Below are positions 1-9,865 of a stretch of 27,725 nt of DNA, piece after piece. The DNA lies in the NCBI GenBank assembly GCA_964533185.1, contig CAZHLD010000036.1, forward strand, positions 1 to 27,725, in the 5' to 3' direction. Source of the DNA: CAZHLD01 sp964533185. Lineage in GTDB: Bacteria > Acidobacteriota > Terriglobia > Acidiferrales > UBA7541. Each line of letters begins with the position of its first letter. The first letter of the stretch is position 1. A program made the translations under genes and the position numbers. The notes beneath the pieces were generated by a model. That model saw nothing but the letters and a program-made list of their open reading frames with translations, did no database searches and was not told the DNA's origin.

Positions 1-1262
1 CCTTCGAGCGCCCGGGCGCCCTTTAGCGTCCGCGCCGGCATCACAAACGCAAAAATGCAAACGATAACCCCGCTCAGCACCCCGGCCACGATGAACGGGA
101 GGGGCGCCATCCCTAGCCCTGCGCTCAGAGCGCTCCCGCCCATCGCCATCAGAAAGCCCAGGATCGCACCGCCCACCAGGTAGCCCAGCTTGACCTTGTC
201 CGGCCGCTGCAGGTAGTAGCCCTTGGTCATCAGCGCCTGGAAGATGCGGTCGCGCAGGCCGGGCAGGTGCTTGTAGAACTTGTTCTGCAGGTCGGAGAGC
301 TCCACCACGTCGAGCGTCCCGGTGGAAAACATCGCGTCGAGTAGTTCGATCTCGTGCTGCTTCAGCCCGCTCCAGTCGCCGCGCTTTTTCCGCAGGTGGA
401 AAACGTACTCCTTGTTCGACCACAGCCCCATCATGCGCTGCTCGTCTTTCTCTTCGATCTTCAGGTAGCCGCGCACGGCCAGGTCCACGATTGTTGCGGT
501 GACGTCGCGCATATCGGCAGAGTTGTCCGCCAGCGTGCCCACCTCGGCGGGCGTCAGGCCCTCCGGCGGAGTGTACTGCGGCGCGATCGGACGAAACTGC
601 GGGTCGCGCCCGCGCGTGGACCACACCCAGTACATCAACGCGAAGACAATCAGCGGCAGCGCAAGCGGCCAGTTGCTGCGCAGGAAGAGCCACGCCTTAT
701 CCAGCTTCGTCGGTTCCCGCACGACGCCCTTGTCCCAGCCCACCACTGCCGTCAATCCTTCGCGGAACGCCAGTGGCCGCCGCATTCGGAACTCCACCAT
801 GTTCCCCGCAATGCTGCTTTCCGCATCGTTCTCGCGCGAGCCATACGCGCCAGTGAAAGCCAGCGTACGCACACCAGTCGCGCCTACGGGTAGCACGATC
901 CGCGCCGTGGCCTCCTCGATGGGCACTTCCCATTCGTCTCCGGTTACGTTCCAGTAGAGCTCGTCGTGGTCTTCGAAGAATTTCAACCCGTTCTGCACGC
1001 GATAGCGCAGCTTAAATGTGCGCGTGGTGTCCTCGGCGCCGGGTATCCAGATCTTGAACCGCCGGTAGTGCCGCTCGCGGCTCGATTCGTATTTCAGCGC
1101 GTTGCCGTTCTCGTCCGTGGCGCTGATTGGCTCGAGCAGCAGCGTGTAGTTGAAGCCCTGCGGCGTGTGGTACTCGATAGGGATGTCGCGGTAGATGCCG
1201 TTGTAGCGGCCGGTGAAGCGGGGCGTGATTGTCTCGGTGACCTCGAGCGTGCCGTCGGGCAG
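1..1262 (-). CDS. DUF2207 domain membrane protein (partial at both ends)
   Basis: Reverse-strand translation stays open from the gap edge to base 1. Just after the gap it reads LPDGTLEVTETITPRF, followed by a segment with PIEYHTPQGFNY, the N-terminal beta-domain signature of DUF2207 proteins (predicted extracytoplasmic). A central hydrophobic segment (roughly bases 630-690) and two C-terminal ones (roughly 30-190) are membrane spans. Between them is a charged cytoplasmic region containing VRGYLKIEE, typical of the winged-helix-like part of the family. The signal peptide and start lie in or beyond the 100-N gap and the stop lies off the window. It is downstream of a LemA gene on the same strand; LemA and DUF2207/TPM proteins are often neighbours and are thought to act at the envelope, but the biochemical role is unknown. 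The family call is firm; the function is not. Confidence 0.85.
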   Translation of the reverse strand, partial: MPDGTLEVTETITPRFTGRYNGIYRDIPIEYHTPQGFNYTLLLEPISATDENGNALKYESSRERHYRRFKIWIPGAEDTTRTFKLRYRVQNGLKFFEDHDELYWNVTGDEWEVPIEEATARIVLPVGATGVRTLAFTGAYGSRENDAESSIAGNMVEFRMRRPLAFREGLTAVVGWDKGVVREPTKLDKAWLFLRSNWPLALPLIVFALMYWVWSTRGRDPQFRPIAPQYTPPEGLTPAEVGTLADNSADMRDVTATIVDLAVRGYLKIEEKDEQRMMGLWSNKEYVFHLRKKRGDWSGLKQHEIELLDAMFSTGTLDVVELSDLQNKFYKHLPGLRDRIFQALMTKGYYLQRPDKVKLGYLVGGAILGFLMAMGGSALSAGLGMAPLPFIVAGVLSGVIVCIFAFVMPARTLKGARALE

Positions 1263-1362
1263 NNNNNNNNNNNNNNNNNNNNNNNNNNNNNNNNNNNNNN
1301 NNNNNNNNNNNNNNNNNNNNNNNNNNNNNNNNNNNNNNNNNNNNNNNNNNNNNNNNNNNNNN
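1263..1362. other. Assembly gap of exactly 100 N
   Basis: One hundred consecutive Ns, the conventional placeholder for a gap of unknown length. It interrupts the 3' end of the LemA gene and the 5' end of the DUF2207 gene. The missing parts of both proteins probably need more than 100 bases. Confidence 0.98.
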
Positions 1363-1814
1363 TGCGCGATCTTGGTGTTGAAGTCGCGCACCACGGCGTT
1401 GTAGTAGCGCCGCGCGTTCTGCACGTGGTCTTCGATTTCGTTCAGCGTCCCTTGCAGGCTGGTGAAGCTCTCCACCGCCCGCAACTGCGGGTAAGCCTCG
1501 GCCAGAGCAAAGAGTTGTCGCAGCGCCCCGGCCAGCATCCCTTCGGCCTCGCCCTTGGCCGCCGGCCCCTGCGCGCTCATTGCGCGGTTGCGCGCGTTGA
1601 TCACGGCTTCGAGCGTCTGCCGCTCGTGCCCCGCGTACCCCTTCACCGTCTCCACCAGATTGGGAATCAGGTCGTACCGGCGTTTCAGTTGCACGTCGAT
1701 ATCGGCCCAGGCGTTGTCGCACTGCACCCGCAGCCGCACCAGGCTGTTGTAGATGCTGACGGCAATCAGCACCAGCGCCGCAACCGCGATTAACAGAAAC
1801 AACATCGTGGACAT
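1363..1814 (-). CDS. LemA family protein (C-terminus lost in gap)
   Basis: The 150 visible residues begin with a short N-terminal hydrophobic anchor (about residues 4-21). The LemA signature follows: YNSLVRLRVQCDNAWADIDV, then LKRRYDLIPNLVETVKGYA, a central helical segment, and ESFTSLQGTLNEIEDHVQNA with RRYYNAVVRDFNTKI at the gap edge. LemA proteins are usually about 185-200 residues, so 35-50 C-terminal residues are missing. The ATG at 1814 is preceded by a GTGAGG ribosome-binding-like sequence about 8 bases upstream and gives the expected short N-terminus; a second ATG three codons in is less likely. The fold is a helical bundle exposed outside the inner membrane. It is upstream of and co-directional with the DUF2207 gene, probably an operon. 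The exact role of LemA is not established. Confidence 0.93.
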
Positions 1815-1910
1815 AGGCCGACCTCACTCTTCCGCTGGGAGACTTCGACTCCGTCGTTCGCGCTCACTATACGACCGAGTTTGGCTGCTGTAAAGCCGCG
1901 CCCGCAGTCT

Positions 1911-2726
1911 CTACGACCGCGCCTGCTCGCGCGGCCGCAGGAAGGCGCGGACGAAGTTGCGCTTGGAAAAATGCCCGCTGGTCCACATTCGCCAGACCCA
2001 GTCGCTGCCCGGCAGCGCGCGGGCGATGGCGGGCTGGTCGAAACCACTCTTGTGGAGCTCGTGGATGCGTTCGCCCAGCACGGTTAGGAAGTCGAGCTTC
2101 GACCGCAACCGCGCCGCGCCGTTTTCCACCCGCCCGCGGTGCTGGCAGAAAAGCACTTTCGGCTCGAGCGCGATCATCTGACGCAGCGATTCCAGCATCG
2201 CGTAAACGTCTTCGTCCTCGCGCAGATACTTCAGCCGCGGCGCCAGGTACAGGTCGCCGCTGAAGAGCCATCCGCGGTTCGGCTCCCACAGCGCGATGTG
2301 GTCTTCGGCGTGGCCCGGCGTGTGGATCACTTGCAGCGCGTACTCGGGCGTCTCAATCCATTCACCGACCGCTCGCGTCTCCGCCGCCGGTGGCACGCCC
2401 CAGGCCATCCGCCGGTAGAGTTGCGGATGCTCCTCCGGCTGCGCGATTCGCTCGACGCCGCGCGCATGCGCCAGCGGCGTGATGTGAAGCTGCTCGCGCA
2501 GCAGACGGTGGTTGCCGGAGTGGTCCTCGTGGTGGTGCGTGGTGACGCACTGCCGCACGCCCAGCTCTTTGCACAGCCGCAGCACCTCGCGGGCCAGATT
2601 CGGCGGGCCCGAGTCCACCAGCAAGCCGTCCACGAAATAGACGCCGGTCCAGTAGACGGCCCGGCCAAGCAAGCTCCGCGCCATCCGGAAGTACCGCACC
2701 TCACCGTAGTCAAACGACTGGATCAT
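1911..2726 (-). CDS. Metallo-beta-lactamase-fold hydrolase
   Basis: This is a 271-residue MBL-fold protein with all the usual metal ligands: HHHEDH at about residues 64-69, HTPGH at 135-139, an Asp in FSGDLYLA at 158 and a His in FCQHRG at 196. The C-terminal ~60 residues are helical and resemble the extra C-terminal domain of the glyoxalase-II/LACTB2-like branch. It has no signal peptide, so it is probably a cytoplasmic thioester, lactone or phosphoester hydrolase; the substrate cannot be told from sequence. I chose the ATG at 2726 because the protein then begins MIQSFDYGEVRYFR, as related proteins do. A GTG at 2780 adds 18 residues and has a better upstream GGTGAAGG, so it is a real alternative. 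It is divergent from the ComM gene, with about 180 bases between the two starts. Confidence 0.85.
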   Translation of the reverse strand: MIQSFDYGEVRYFRMARSLLGRAVYWTGVYFVDGLLVDSGPPNLAREVLRLCKELGVRQCVTTHHHEDHSGNHRLLREQLHITPLAHARGVERIAQPEEHPQLYRRMAWGVPPAAETRAVGEWIETPEYALQVIHTPGHAEDHIALWEPNRGWLFSGDLYLAPRLKYLREDEDVYAMLESLRQMIALEPKVLFCQHRGRVENGAARLRSKLDFLTVLGERIHELHKSGFDQPAIARALPGSDWVWRMWTSGHFSKRNFVRAFLRPREQARS

Positions 2727-2903
2727 GCGCGCCACTACGCATAGCCCGAATCGGGCGTTAGGGAAAGGAAAAACTCTCACGCCGCACCTTCACCGCTCTT
2801 CCTCGCCGGCTTGTTGGCCCCTCCTTCGTACTTATCGGTATCGCTGGCGTTACCGTCCCGTGTGAGTTAACATTCGCGTCGAAGTGGGGGCTTCCCTCCG
2901 CCC

Positions 2904-4445
2904 ATGCTCTTCAAAAGCGTCAGCGCCGCCGTCTATGGCATCGATGCCTACCTCGTCGAGGTGGAGGTGGACGTCGGCTCGGGCCGGATGCACGAGTTCA
3001 CCGTCGTCGGCCTCCCCGACATCGCCGTCAAGGAAAGCCGCGAGCGCATCAAGGCCGCGCTGAAAAACTGCGGCTTCGATTTCCCCTCGCCCCACAGCGT
3101 CACCATCAACCTGGCTCCCGCCGACATCCGCAAAGAAGGCTCCGCCTTTGATTTGCCCATGGCCCTGGGCATCCTCGGCTGCCAGGGGACGTTCTTTGGC
3201 AAGCCGCTCAACGGGATGGTCTTTCTCGGCGAGCTCTCTCTGGATGGCGGTGTGCGTTCGGTGCGTGGTGCGCTCTCGGCTGCTTTGGCGGCGCGGGAAC
3301 GCGGCATCCGCGCGCTGGCTGTGCCGGAAACCAACGCGCGCGAAGCCGCCGTAGTCGAGGGCATGGACGTTTTCGCCATCCGCTCGCTGCCCCAGGCCGT
3401 GGACCTGATCAACTCGCCCGAATCCTTCACGCCGGTGCGCGTCGATGCGCGCGAAATGCTTTCCGCGGCAGCCTCCTACTCCGTGGACTTGCGCGACGTC
3501 CGCGGCCAGATGGCCGCCAAGCGCGCCCTTGAAGTCGCCTGTGCCGGCGGCCACAACATCATTTTCATCGGCCCGCCCGGCGCCGGCAAAACGATGCTCG
3601 CCAAGCGCATCCCCACCATCCTCCCGCCGTTGTCGCTCGAAGAGGCCATCGAAACCACGCGCATTCACAGCGTCGCCGGCCTGCTCGACAATTCGCGCGG
3701 CCTGGTTGGCACGCGCCCCTTCCGCTCGCCTCATCACACCATCAGCGATGCCGGACTGATCGGCGGCGGCGCCATGCCGCGTCCGGGCGAGGTTTCACTC
3801 GGTCATCACGGCGTTCTTTTCCTCGACGAGCTGCCCGAATTCCAGCGCAACGTGCTCGAGGTCATGCGCCAGCCGCTCGAAGAGGGCGCCGTCACCATCT
3901 CTCGCGCCGCCATCTCCGTCACCTTTCCCGCGCGCTTCATGCTGGCCGCGGCGATGAACCCCTGCCCCTGCGGCTTCTTCGGCGACCCCACGCGCGACTG
4001 CCACTGCTCGCCACCGCAGATCCAGCGCTATGTTTCTAGGATTTCCGGCCCGTTGCTCGACCGCATCGACATCCATATCGAGGTTCCGTCGGTGAAGTAC
4101 AAGGAGCTGCGCGGCGACCAGGCCATCGAGGATTCGGCCGCCGTCCGCGAGCGCGTGGTCCGCGCACGCTGCATTCAGCTCGAGCGCTTCGCCACCGAAA
4201 AGAAAATATACGCCAACGCCCAGATGCCGCCCAAGTTGATCCGCAAGCACTGCGACATTTCCGCCGAAGGCGAAAAGCTGCTCGAAAACGCCATCACTCG
4301 CATGGGCCTTTCCGCCCGCGCCCACGACCGCATCCTCAAAGTCGCCCGCACCATCGCCGACCTCCACGGCGCCGCCGATATCGAGCCGTCCCACCTCGGC
4401 GAAGCCGTTCAATACCGCTCGCTCGACCGCACCTACTGGGCCTAA
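2904..4445 (+). CDS. comM: YifB/ComM family Mg-chelatase-like AAA+ ATPase
   Basis: The 513-residue protein has the full architecture of ComM/YifB. The N-terminal ChlI-like domain contains VVGLPDIAVKESRERIKAAL and TINLAPADIRKEGSAFDLP. An AAA+ core follows with Walker A GPPGAGKT at about residues 223-230 and Walker B VLFLDELPEF at about 301-310. Next is a cysteine-rich stretch (CPCGFFGD, CHCSPP) near residue 353, and then a C-terminal magnesium-chelatase domain with RAHDRILKVARTIADL. ComM is a hexameric helicase that promotes branch migration during natural transformation. The length is normal for the family and all core motifs are intact. No strong ribosome-binding site precedes the ATG, but the protein begins MLFKSVSAAVYGI, as homologues do. 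No competence genes are visible nearby. Confidence 0.96.
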   Translation: MLFKSVSAAVYGIDAYLVEVEVDVGSGRMHEFTVVGLPDIAVKESRERIKAALKNCGFDFPSPHSVTINLAPADIRKEGSAFDLPMALGILGCQGTFFGKPLNGMVFLGELSLDGGVRSVRGALSAALAARERGIRALAVPETNAREAAVVEGMDVFAIRSLPQAVDLINSPESFTPVRVDAREMLSAAASYSVDLRDVRGQMAAKRALEVACAGGHNIIFIGPPGAGKTMLAKRIPTILPPLSLEEAIETTRIHSVAGLLDNSRGLVGTRPFRSPHHTISDAGLIGGGAMPRPGEVSLGHHGVLFLDELPEFQRNVLEVMRQPLEEGAVTISRAAISVTFPARFMLAAAMNPCPCGFFGDPTRDCHCSPPQIQRYVSRISGPLLDRIDIHIEVPSVKYKELRGDQAIEDSAAVRERVVRARCIQLERFATEKKIYANAQMPPKLIRKHCDISAEGEKLLENAITRMGLSARAHDRILKVARTIADLHGAADIEPSHLGEAVQYRSLDRTYWA

Positions 4446-4701
4446 CCTTTGCCGCATCGGAATGCGCTCGGTTTGGCCTCCCCGGGAGTGGACCTGTTTC
4501 CGATAGGCCGCCTTTACATCCATTGAAGGTGTCGGAAGGATGCCTGCACTAGGGTGTAAGCATTTCCCGGCGCATGCTAGCCTAATCCGCGAGTCGGAGG
4601 ATCCTGACACTGGTCGGATTTTCATACAGCTTGCGGGACTTCCAAACAGGGGGCACGGCAAACGCCCGCCGAAACCGGACACCGAATGCGAAGGAGACCC
4701 T

Positions 4702-5511
4702 ATGGAGTTCGAATTTGGACAGACGGTTCAATCTGAGGCGTTCCTCGACCGAAATCCGAAGTTCATGCCCGCCTTTGAAAGGCTAATAACGGTCGCCAAC
4801 CAGTGCTTCGGGAGAGAAATGAAACCAAGGAATCGACTCGAGGATATTTGTTTCATCCTGGGACACACTTGCCGAGAGGATTTCCTTGAAGTTGTCTTTC
4901 TTGCCGTACACGGATATGGCGGCGCCGCATCAAAGATCCTCAGAGGACTCTACGAACGGGCGGTTGCTATGGCCTATATGATCAAAAACCCGGATAAGGC
5001 TGAACGATTTGTTCGGTTCGCCGCAATCCAGGAACACAGGGCATTGGAAGCGGCGCTTAAGGTTGTTACCGAAAAGGAGTTCTACGAGGTGATGGGCCGA
5101 ACCACAACCGCAGCTCAGATCAGAGAATTCTACAATCAGGTCAAGCCTGAATTCCAAACTACGCTTTGCGATCGGTGCAGCACTACGAGGATCCAAAGCA
5201 CATGGGATCTCGATGTTGCCGCCATGGTTCACAAAGTCGGAGATCCGTACGACAAATACTACTTAGGGGCATACACGATACCGACCCTTCAAATTCACGC
5301 AACGTTGGCGTCTGTTTTCGATTGCCAGGAAGAAGGGGCCAGAATCAAACAAAAGCAAGAAGAGGCCAAGTTTGCGCTGCTCAATGCCACCTTCATACTG
5401 ATACGTGTTATCAGGTCGCAGAATGAACTTTTTTCATTGAATCTGGACAGACAGATAGAGGCCTGTGAAAAGGACGTAGTGGAAGTGTGGAGCCCGCACT
5501 CAGCGCAATAA
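4702..5511 (+). CDS. DUF5677 domain-containing protein
   Basis: This is a 269-residue soluble, mostly helical protein. Residues about 70-125, containing VFLAVHGYGGAASKILRGLY, ERAVAMAYMI and AERFVRFAAIQEH, match what I know of DUF5677, a family of unknown function seen in many bacteria, often in accessory regions. The reading frame extends back to 4540, but the ATG at 4702 is preceded by AAGGAGA at ideal distance and the added 54 residues look non-coding. Base composition is close to 50% GC with many A/T-ending codons, unlike the GC-rich genes on either side, which suggests recent horizontal acquisition. It stands alone between ComM (256 bases upstream) and a convergent peptidase. The family assignment comes from pattern memory, so confidence is moderate. 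Confidence 0.75.
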   Translation: MEFEFGQTVQSEAFLDRNPKFMPAFERLITVANQCFGREMKPRNRLEDICFILGHTCREDFLEVVFLAVHGYGGAASKILRGLYERAVAMAYMIKNPDKAERFVRFAAIQEHRALEAALKVVTEKEFYEVMGRTTTAAQIREFYNQVKPEFQTTLCDRCSTTRIQSTWDLDVAAMVHKVGDPYDKYYLGAYTIPTLQIHATLASVFDCQEEGARIKQKQEEAKFALLNATFILIRVIRSQNELFSLNLDRQIEACEKDVVEVWSPHSAQ

Positions 5512-5636
5512 ATTTCCTCTTAGCGATGCGTTTTCCGATTGCTACGTCATTGAACCAAACTTGGTCTTTCGTGTTGCAGACGGCGATCCTAGTGCTCGCA
5601 ACCAAACAGTCAGATACCGACAAGTTGCTGTATGAC

Positions 5637-5651
5637 GCGCCCCCGGGGCGC
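5637..5651. terminator. GC palindrome between convergent genes
   Basis: A perfect 7-bp-arm palindrome (GCGCCCC and GGGGCGC around one C) lies immediately after the stop of the minus-strand peptidase gene and 125 bases after the plus-strand DUF5677 stop. On the plus strand a T-rich TTTTTCTT follows about 15 bases later, inside the peptidase gene. It could act as a weak terminator, but the loop is very tight and the T-tract is displaced. Confidence 0.25.
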
Positions 5652-5652
5652 C

Positions 5653-7614
5653 TCACTTCAGCAGATTTTTCTTAATGAACATCACCGTCGCATAAAACTG
5701 AAAATCCTGGTTCTTCCGCTTGGCAAACCCGTGCCCTTCGTCTTTGGCCATCAGGAACCACACTGGCGTCCCGACCTTCCTCACCGTCTCGACCATCTGC
5801 AGCGCCTCGCTCCGCGGCGCCCGCGGGTCGTTATACCCCTGCACCACCAGCATTGGTTTGGTGATTTTCTGCGCGTTGTTGAGCGGCGCGATGCGTTCCA
5901 TGAACTCCCGCATCTTCGGCTCGCGTTCGTCGCCGTACTCCACGCGCCGCAGGTCCCGCCGGAAGGCTTCGGTATTCTCCAAAAACGTTCGCAGGTTCGA
6001 CATTCCCACCACCGACAGCGCGCAGCGGATCTTCTCCGGGTAATACGTCGCCGCCACAAACGTCATGTGCCCACCGTAGCTCCCGCCGGTCACCATGATC
6101 CGGTCGCCGTCCAGTCCCGGCTGTTGCTTGATCCAGTCCAGCAGCGCCCCCATATCCTTGTACGAGTCCTCGCGCAGGAAGCCGTTATCCAGCTTCAGAA
6201 ATGTCTTGCCGAAGCCCGACGACCCGCGCACATTCGGAAAAATCAGCGCCACGCCCATTTCGTTCAGGAAATAGTTGATCCGTCCGAGGAACCCCGGTTG
6301 GAACTGCGACTCCGGCCCGCCGTGCACGTTGACGATCACCGGGCGCTTGCCCGTGAACTTGGCCGGCGGCCTGTAGAGAAACCCTGTAATCGCCATCCCA
6401 TCGAAGCTCTTCCACTGGATCAGCTCCGGCTCGGAAAAGTTCGACGTATTGAGGCCTCCCGTCTCGCTGTACGTCCACCGCTCCACCTTGCCAGTCTTCA
6501 CATCCACCGAGTACGCGTCCGTCGCCGACCGTGCGCTCGTCAGATTGAATCCCAGGTCCCGTCCGTTCGCGTGCCATTCCAGCCCAACAATTGACCCTGC
6601 CAGCAGCTGGGGCACCGTTTTCTCCTTCGTCGTTCCCGTGTCGAGCAGGTGCAGCACGTTGCTGCCGTTCTCATTGGTCACAAACGCCATGGTCTTCCCG
6701 TCCGGCGAAAGCTCGAAGCTGTCCACGTCCCAGTTGATGTGCGCCGTCAGAATCGACGGCTTGAGCGTCTGGAAATCCACGTACGCCAGCCTCTGAAACT
6801 CAGAGTTCAGGTCTGTCGTCGTGTAAAACCCCCGCCCGTTCTTTGCATACGCGGCTCCGCCCCACGCCACTTTTTCCGTCCCCGACTTCGGCGTCAGTAG
6901 CTTCTTCTCGCCCGTGGCCACGTCCACCTCGTGGATGTAGCTTTCGTTCGCGGAGATGAACTCGATCACCAGCAGCTTCTTGTCCTCCGGCGACCAGTCA
7001 AACACTCCCCAGCCGGCGCCTTTGTTCTCCACGATCAGCCGGTCCGACTTCGGATCCAGCGGGTTCATCTCCCGAATCTGCAGGAAAATCTCCTGTGGCG
7101 ATTGCACCCGAATCCGTCCGTACGCGATCCGGCCTTCCGCCGTAGACCACACCCCGCCGGAATGTCGCGACTTGCCATCGGTGAGCAGCGTGACGTTTCC
7201 TGTGGACAGGTCATACCGGTATCCCTGCGCCACTTCATTCCCGCCCGTGTCTTTCAGAAAAATAAAGTAGTCGCCCGTCTTCGGGTTGTAGGAGGAGCCT
7301 CCCACGCGGTCGGGGAAAAACGTCATCTGCGTCCGCGCCCCGCCCGGCATCTTCACGTGGTGCACCTGGTTCGTCTCCGCAAACCGCGTCGAGATCAGCA
7401 TCTCACGCTTGGTCGGGTGCCAGCTCGTCAGCCCCGCCGACCGAAAGTCCGAGTACCGCCCAATCTCTGCCGCCAGCGACGCCGGTATCTTCGGGATGCC
7501 CTCCACAATCAGGTTGTCGCCGGGCGTTATCTCTCCGCCCTGCGGCACCGCCACCGTCGCCGCCGCCAACAACACCACCACCGCCAGCACACCCCACCTC
7601 TTCATCATTTTCAT
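5653..7614 (-). CDS. Secreted S9 family prolyl oligopeptidase
   Basis: The 653-residue protein has an N-terminal signal peptide (basic start, hydrophobic residues about 7-23, then VAVPQGG). Next comes a beta-propeller region with repeated WSPEDKK, LSPDGKT and similar blades, and a C-terminal alpha/beta-hydrolase domain. The catalytic triad is visible: nucleophile in GGSYGG (Ser about 512), Asp in GYNDPRAP (about 596) and His in DEGHGF (about 628). Serine peptidases of this family cleave short peptides, commonly after proline or acting as acyl-aminoacyl or dipeptidyl peptidases; secretion suggests extracellular or periplasmic peptide scavenging. The ATG at 7614 has a strong GGGGAGG five bases upstream, better placed than for the ATG at 7608. 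It is divergent from the carboxylase operon, with 256 bases between starts. Confidence 0.95.
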   Translation of the reverse strand: MKMMKRWGVLAVVVLLAAATVAVPQGGEITPGDNLIVEGIPKIPASLAAEIGRYSDFRSAGLTSWHPTKREMLISTRFAETNQVHHVKMPGGARTQMTFFPDRVGGSSYNPKTGDYFIFLKDTGGNEVAQGYRYDLSTGNVTLLTDGKSRHSGGVWSTAEGRIAYGRIRVQSPQEIFLQIREMNPLDPKSDRLIVENKGAGWGVFDWSPEDKKLLVIEFISANESYIHEVDVATGEKKLLTPKSGTEKVAWGGAAYAKNGRGFYTTTDLNSEFQRLAYVDFQTLKPSILTAHINWDVDSFELSPDGKTMAFVTNENGSNVLHLLDTGTTKEKTVPQLLAGSIVGLEWHANGRDLGFNLTSARSATDAYSVDVKTGKVERWTYSETGGLNTSNFSEPELIQWKSFDGMAITGFLYRPPAKFTGKRPVIVNVHGGPESQFQPGFLGRINYFLNEMGVALIFPNVRGSSGFGKTFLKLDNGFLREDSYKDMGALLDWIKQQPGLDGDRIMVTGGSYGGHMTFVAATYYPEKIRCALSVVGMSNLRTFLENTEAFRRDLRRVEYGDEREPKMREFMERIAPLNNAQKITKPMLVVQGYNDPRAPRSEALQMVETVRKVGTPVWFLMAKDEGHGFAKRKNQDFQFYATVMFIKKNLLK

Positions 7615-7775
7615 GATTGCCTCCCCGTGGCTGAGACTTTACCAAATACGCGCATGGACACCCAAAAGTTCCCGGCTTCCACGCTCCGGCCCGACCCCTT
7701 TTCCTCCTTGGACGGCCAAAGCCTGCGAAGGTTATCAAACTTTCAAATCCATGACCCTCCCACGCTGCCGCAATG

Positions 7776-7805
7776 TGTCAGTCCGAGCGCAGCGAGGAAT
7801 CCCTC
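7776..7805 (+). repeat. Half-copy of a dispersed TGTCA..GAGCG..GAGGAATC repeat
   Basis: The stretch TGTCAGTCCGAGCGCAGCGA, followed by GGAATCCCT, resembles the left arm of the larger palindromic element at 16030-16201 (TGTCATTCTGAG ... GACGAAGAATC). It lies between the divergent peptidase and carboxylase genes. Only one arm is present, so it appears to be a degraded or solo copy. Confidence 0.45.
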
Positions 7806-7870
7806 TGTCGGAATACTTCCAACACACCGCATGTTAGAATCTCCTCTGCCGCCTCGCAGGGGAAAACCGC

Positions 7871-9418
<1,548 letters not shown>

Positions 9419-9422
9419 GTCC

Positions 9423-9863
9423 ATGAAATGGATCACGCGCGAAGGCGTCAAAGTGGACCGCGTCGCCTGTCCCTGGCTGATTCGCCGCTTCATTGATGCC
9501 GACGCCGAATTCCTCTTCGCGCCCGAGGACCAGGTCCTGAAGCTCGCCGCCAAGGAAGAAGCCGTGCCGTTTGACATGCCTCATAGCCCGGACCTCAAGT
9601 TTACTCACCACAACGGCATGTGCACCTTCGAAGTTCTCATGCGCGAGTTCGACCTGCAAGACCCCGCCCTCACTCGCCTCGCAAAAATCGTCCACGCTGC
9701 CGACATCCGCGGCGAAGAGCACACCGCCCCCGAGGCCGCCGGCCTCAAAGCCATCGCCGAAGGTTTTCATGCGCTGCCCATCACCGACAAGCAGCGCCTC
9801 GCCTACTGCTTTCCCGTTTACGAAGCCCTCTACGCTTGGTGCCGCAAGCACACGATGCCGTGA
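9423..9863 (+). CDS. ChrB C-terminal domain protein (chromate-resistance type)
   Basis: This 146-residue cytoplasmic protein corresponds to the C-terminal domain of ChrB. The diagnostic blocks are CPWLIRRFIDADAEFLF at residues 16-32, FTHHNGMCTFEVLMREFDL near 60-78 and IVHAADIRGEE near 86-96. Full-length ChrB regulates chromate-responsive chr operons; stand-alone C-terminal-domain proteins are common and their biochemical role is not settled. The Cys, His-His and second Cys residues could bind metal or thiols (inference). The ATG follows a GGAGAGGTGAG sequence that overlaps the end of the preceding gene, and the stop is two bases before the next start, so it is translated as part of the operon. 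An upstream in-frame extension overlaps the carboxylase gene and is not needed. Confidence 0.88.
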   Translation: MKWITREGVKVDRVACPWLIRRFIDADAEFLFAPEDQVLKLAAKEEAVPFDMPHSPDLKFTHHNGMCTFEVLMREFDLQDPALTRLAKIVHAADIRGEEHTAPEAAGLKAIAEGFHALPITDKQRLAYCFPVYEALYAWCRKHTMP

Positions 9864-9865
9864 CT

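Noticed and set aside
280..957. Plus-strand open frames across the first kilobase
   Set aside because: They are antisense to the DUF2207 gene, which has clear family motifs on the minus strand.
2850..3737. 295-residue minus-strand frame opposite comM
   Set aside because: Antisense shadow typical of GC-rich DNA; the plus strand encodes an intact ComM.
4540..4701. N-terminal extension of the DUF5677 frame
   Set aside because: The added 54 residues have no coding character, and the ATG at 4702 has an ideal AAGGAGA.
5632..6594. 320-residue plus-strand frame rich in His/Arg/Pro
   Set aside because: Antisense to the S9 peptidase; its composition is the usual artefact of reversed GC-rich codons.
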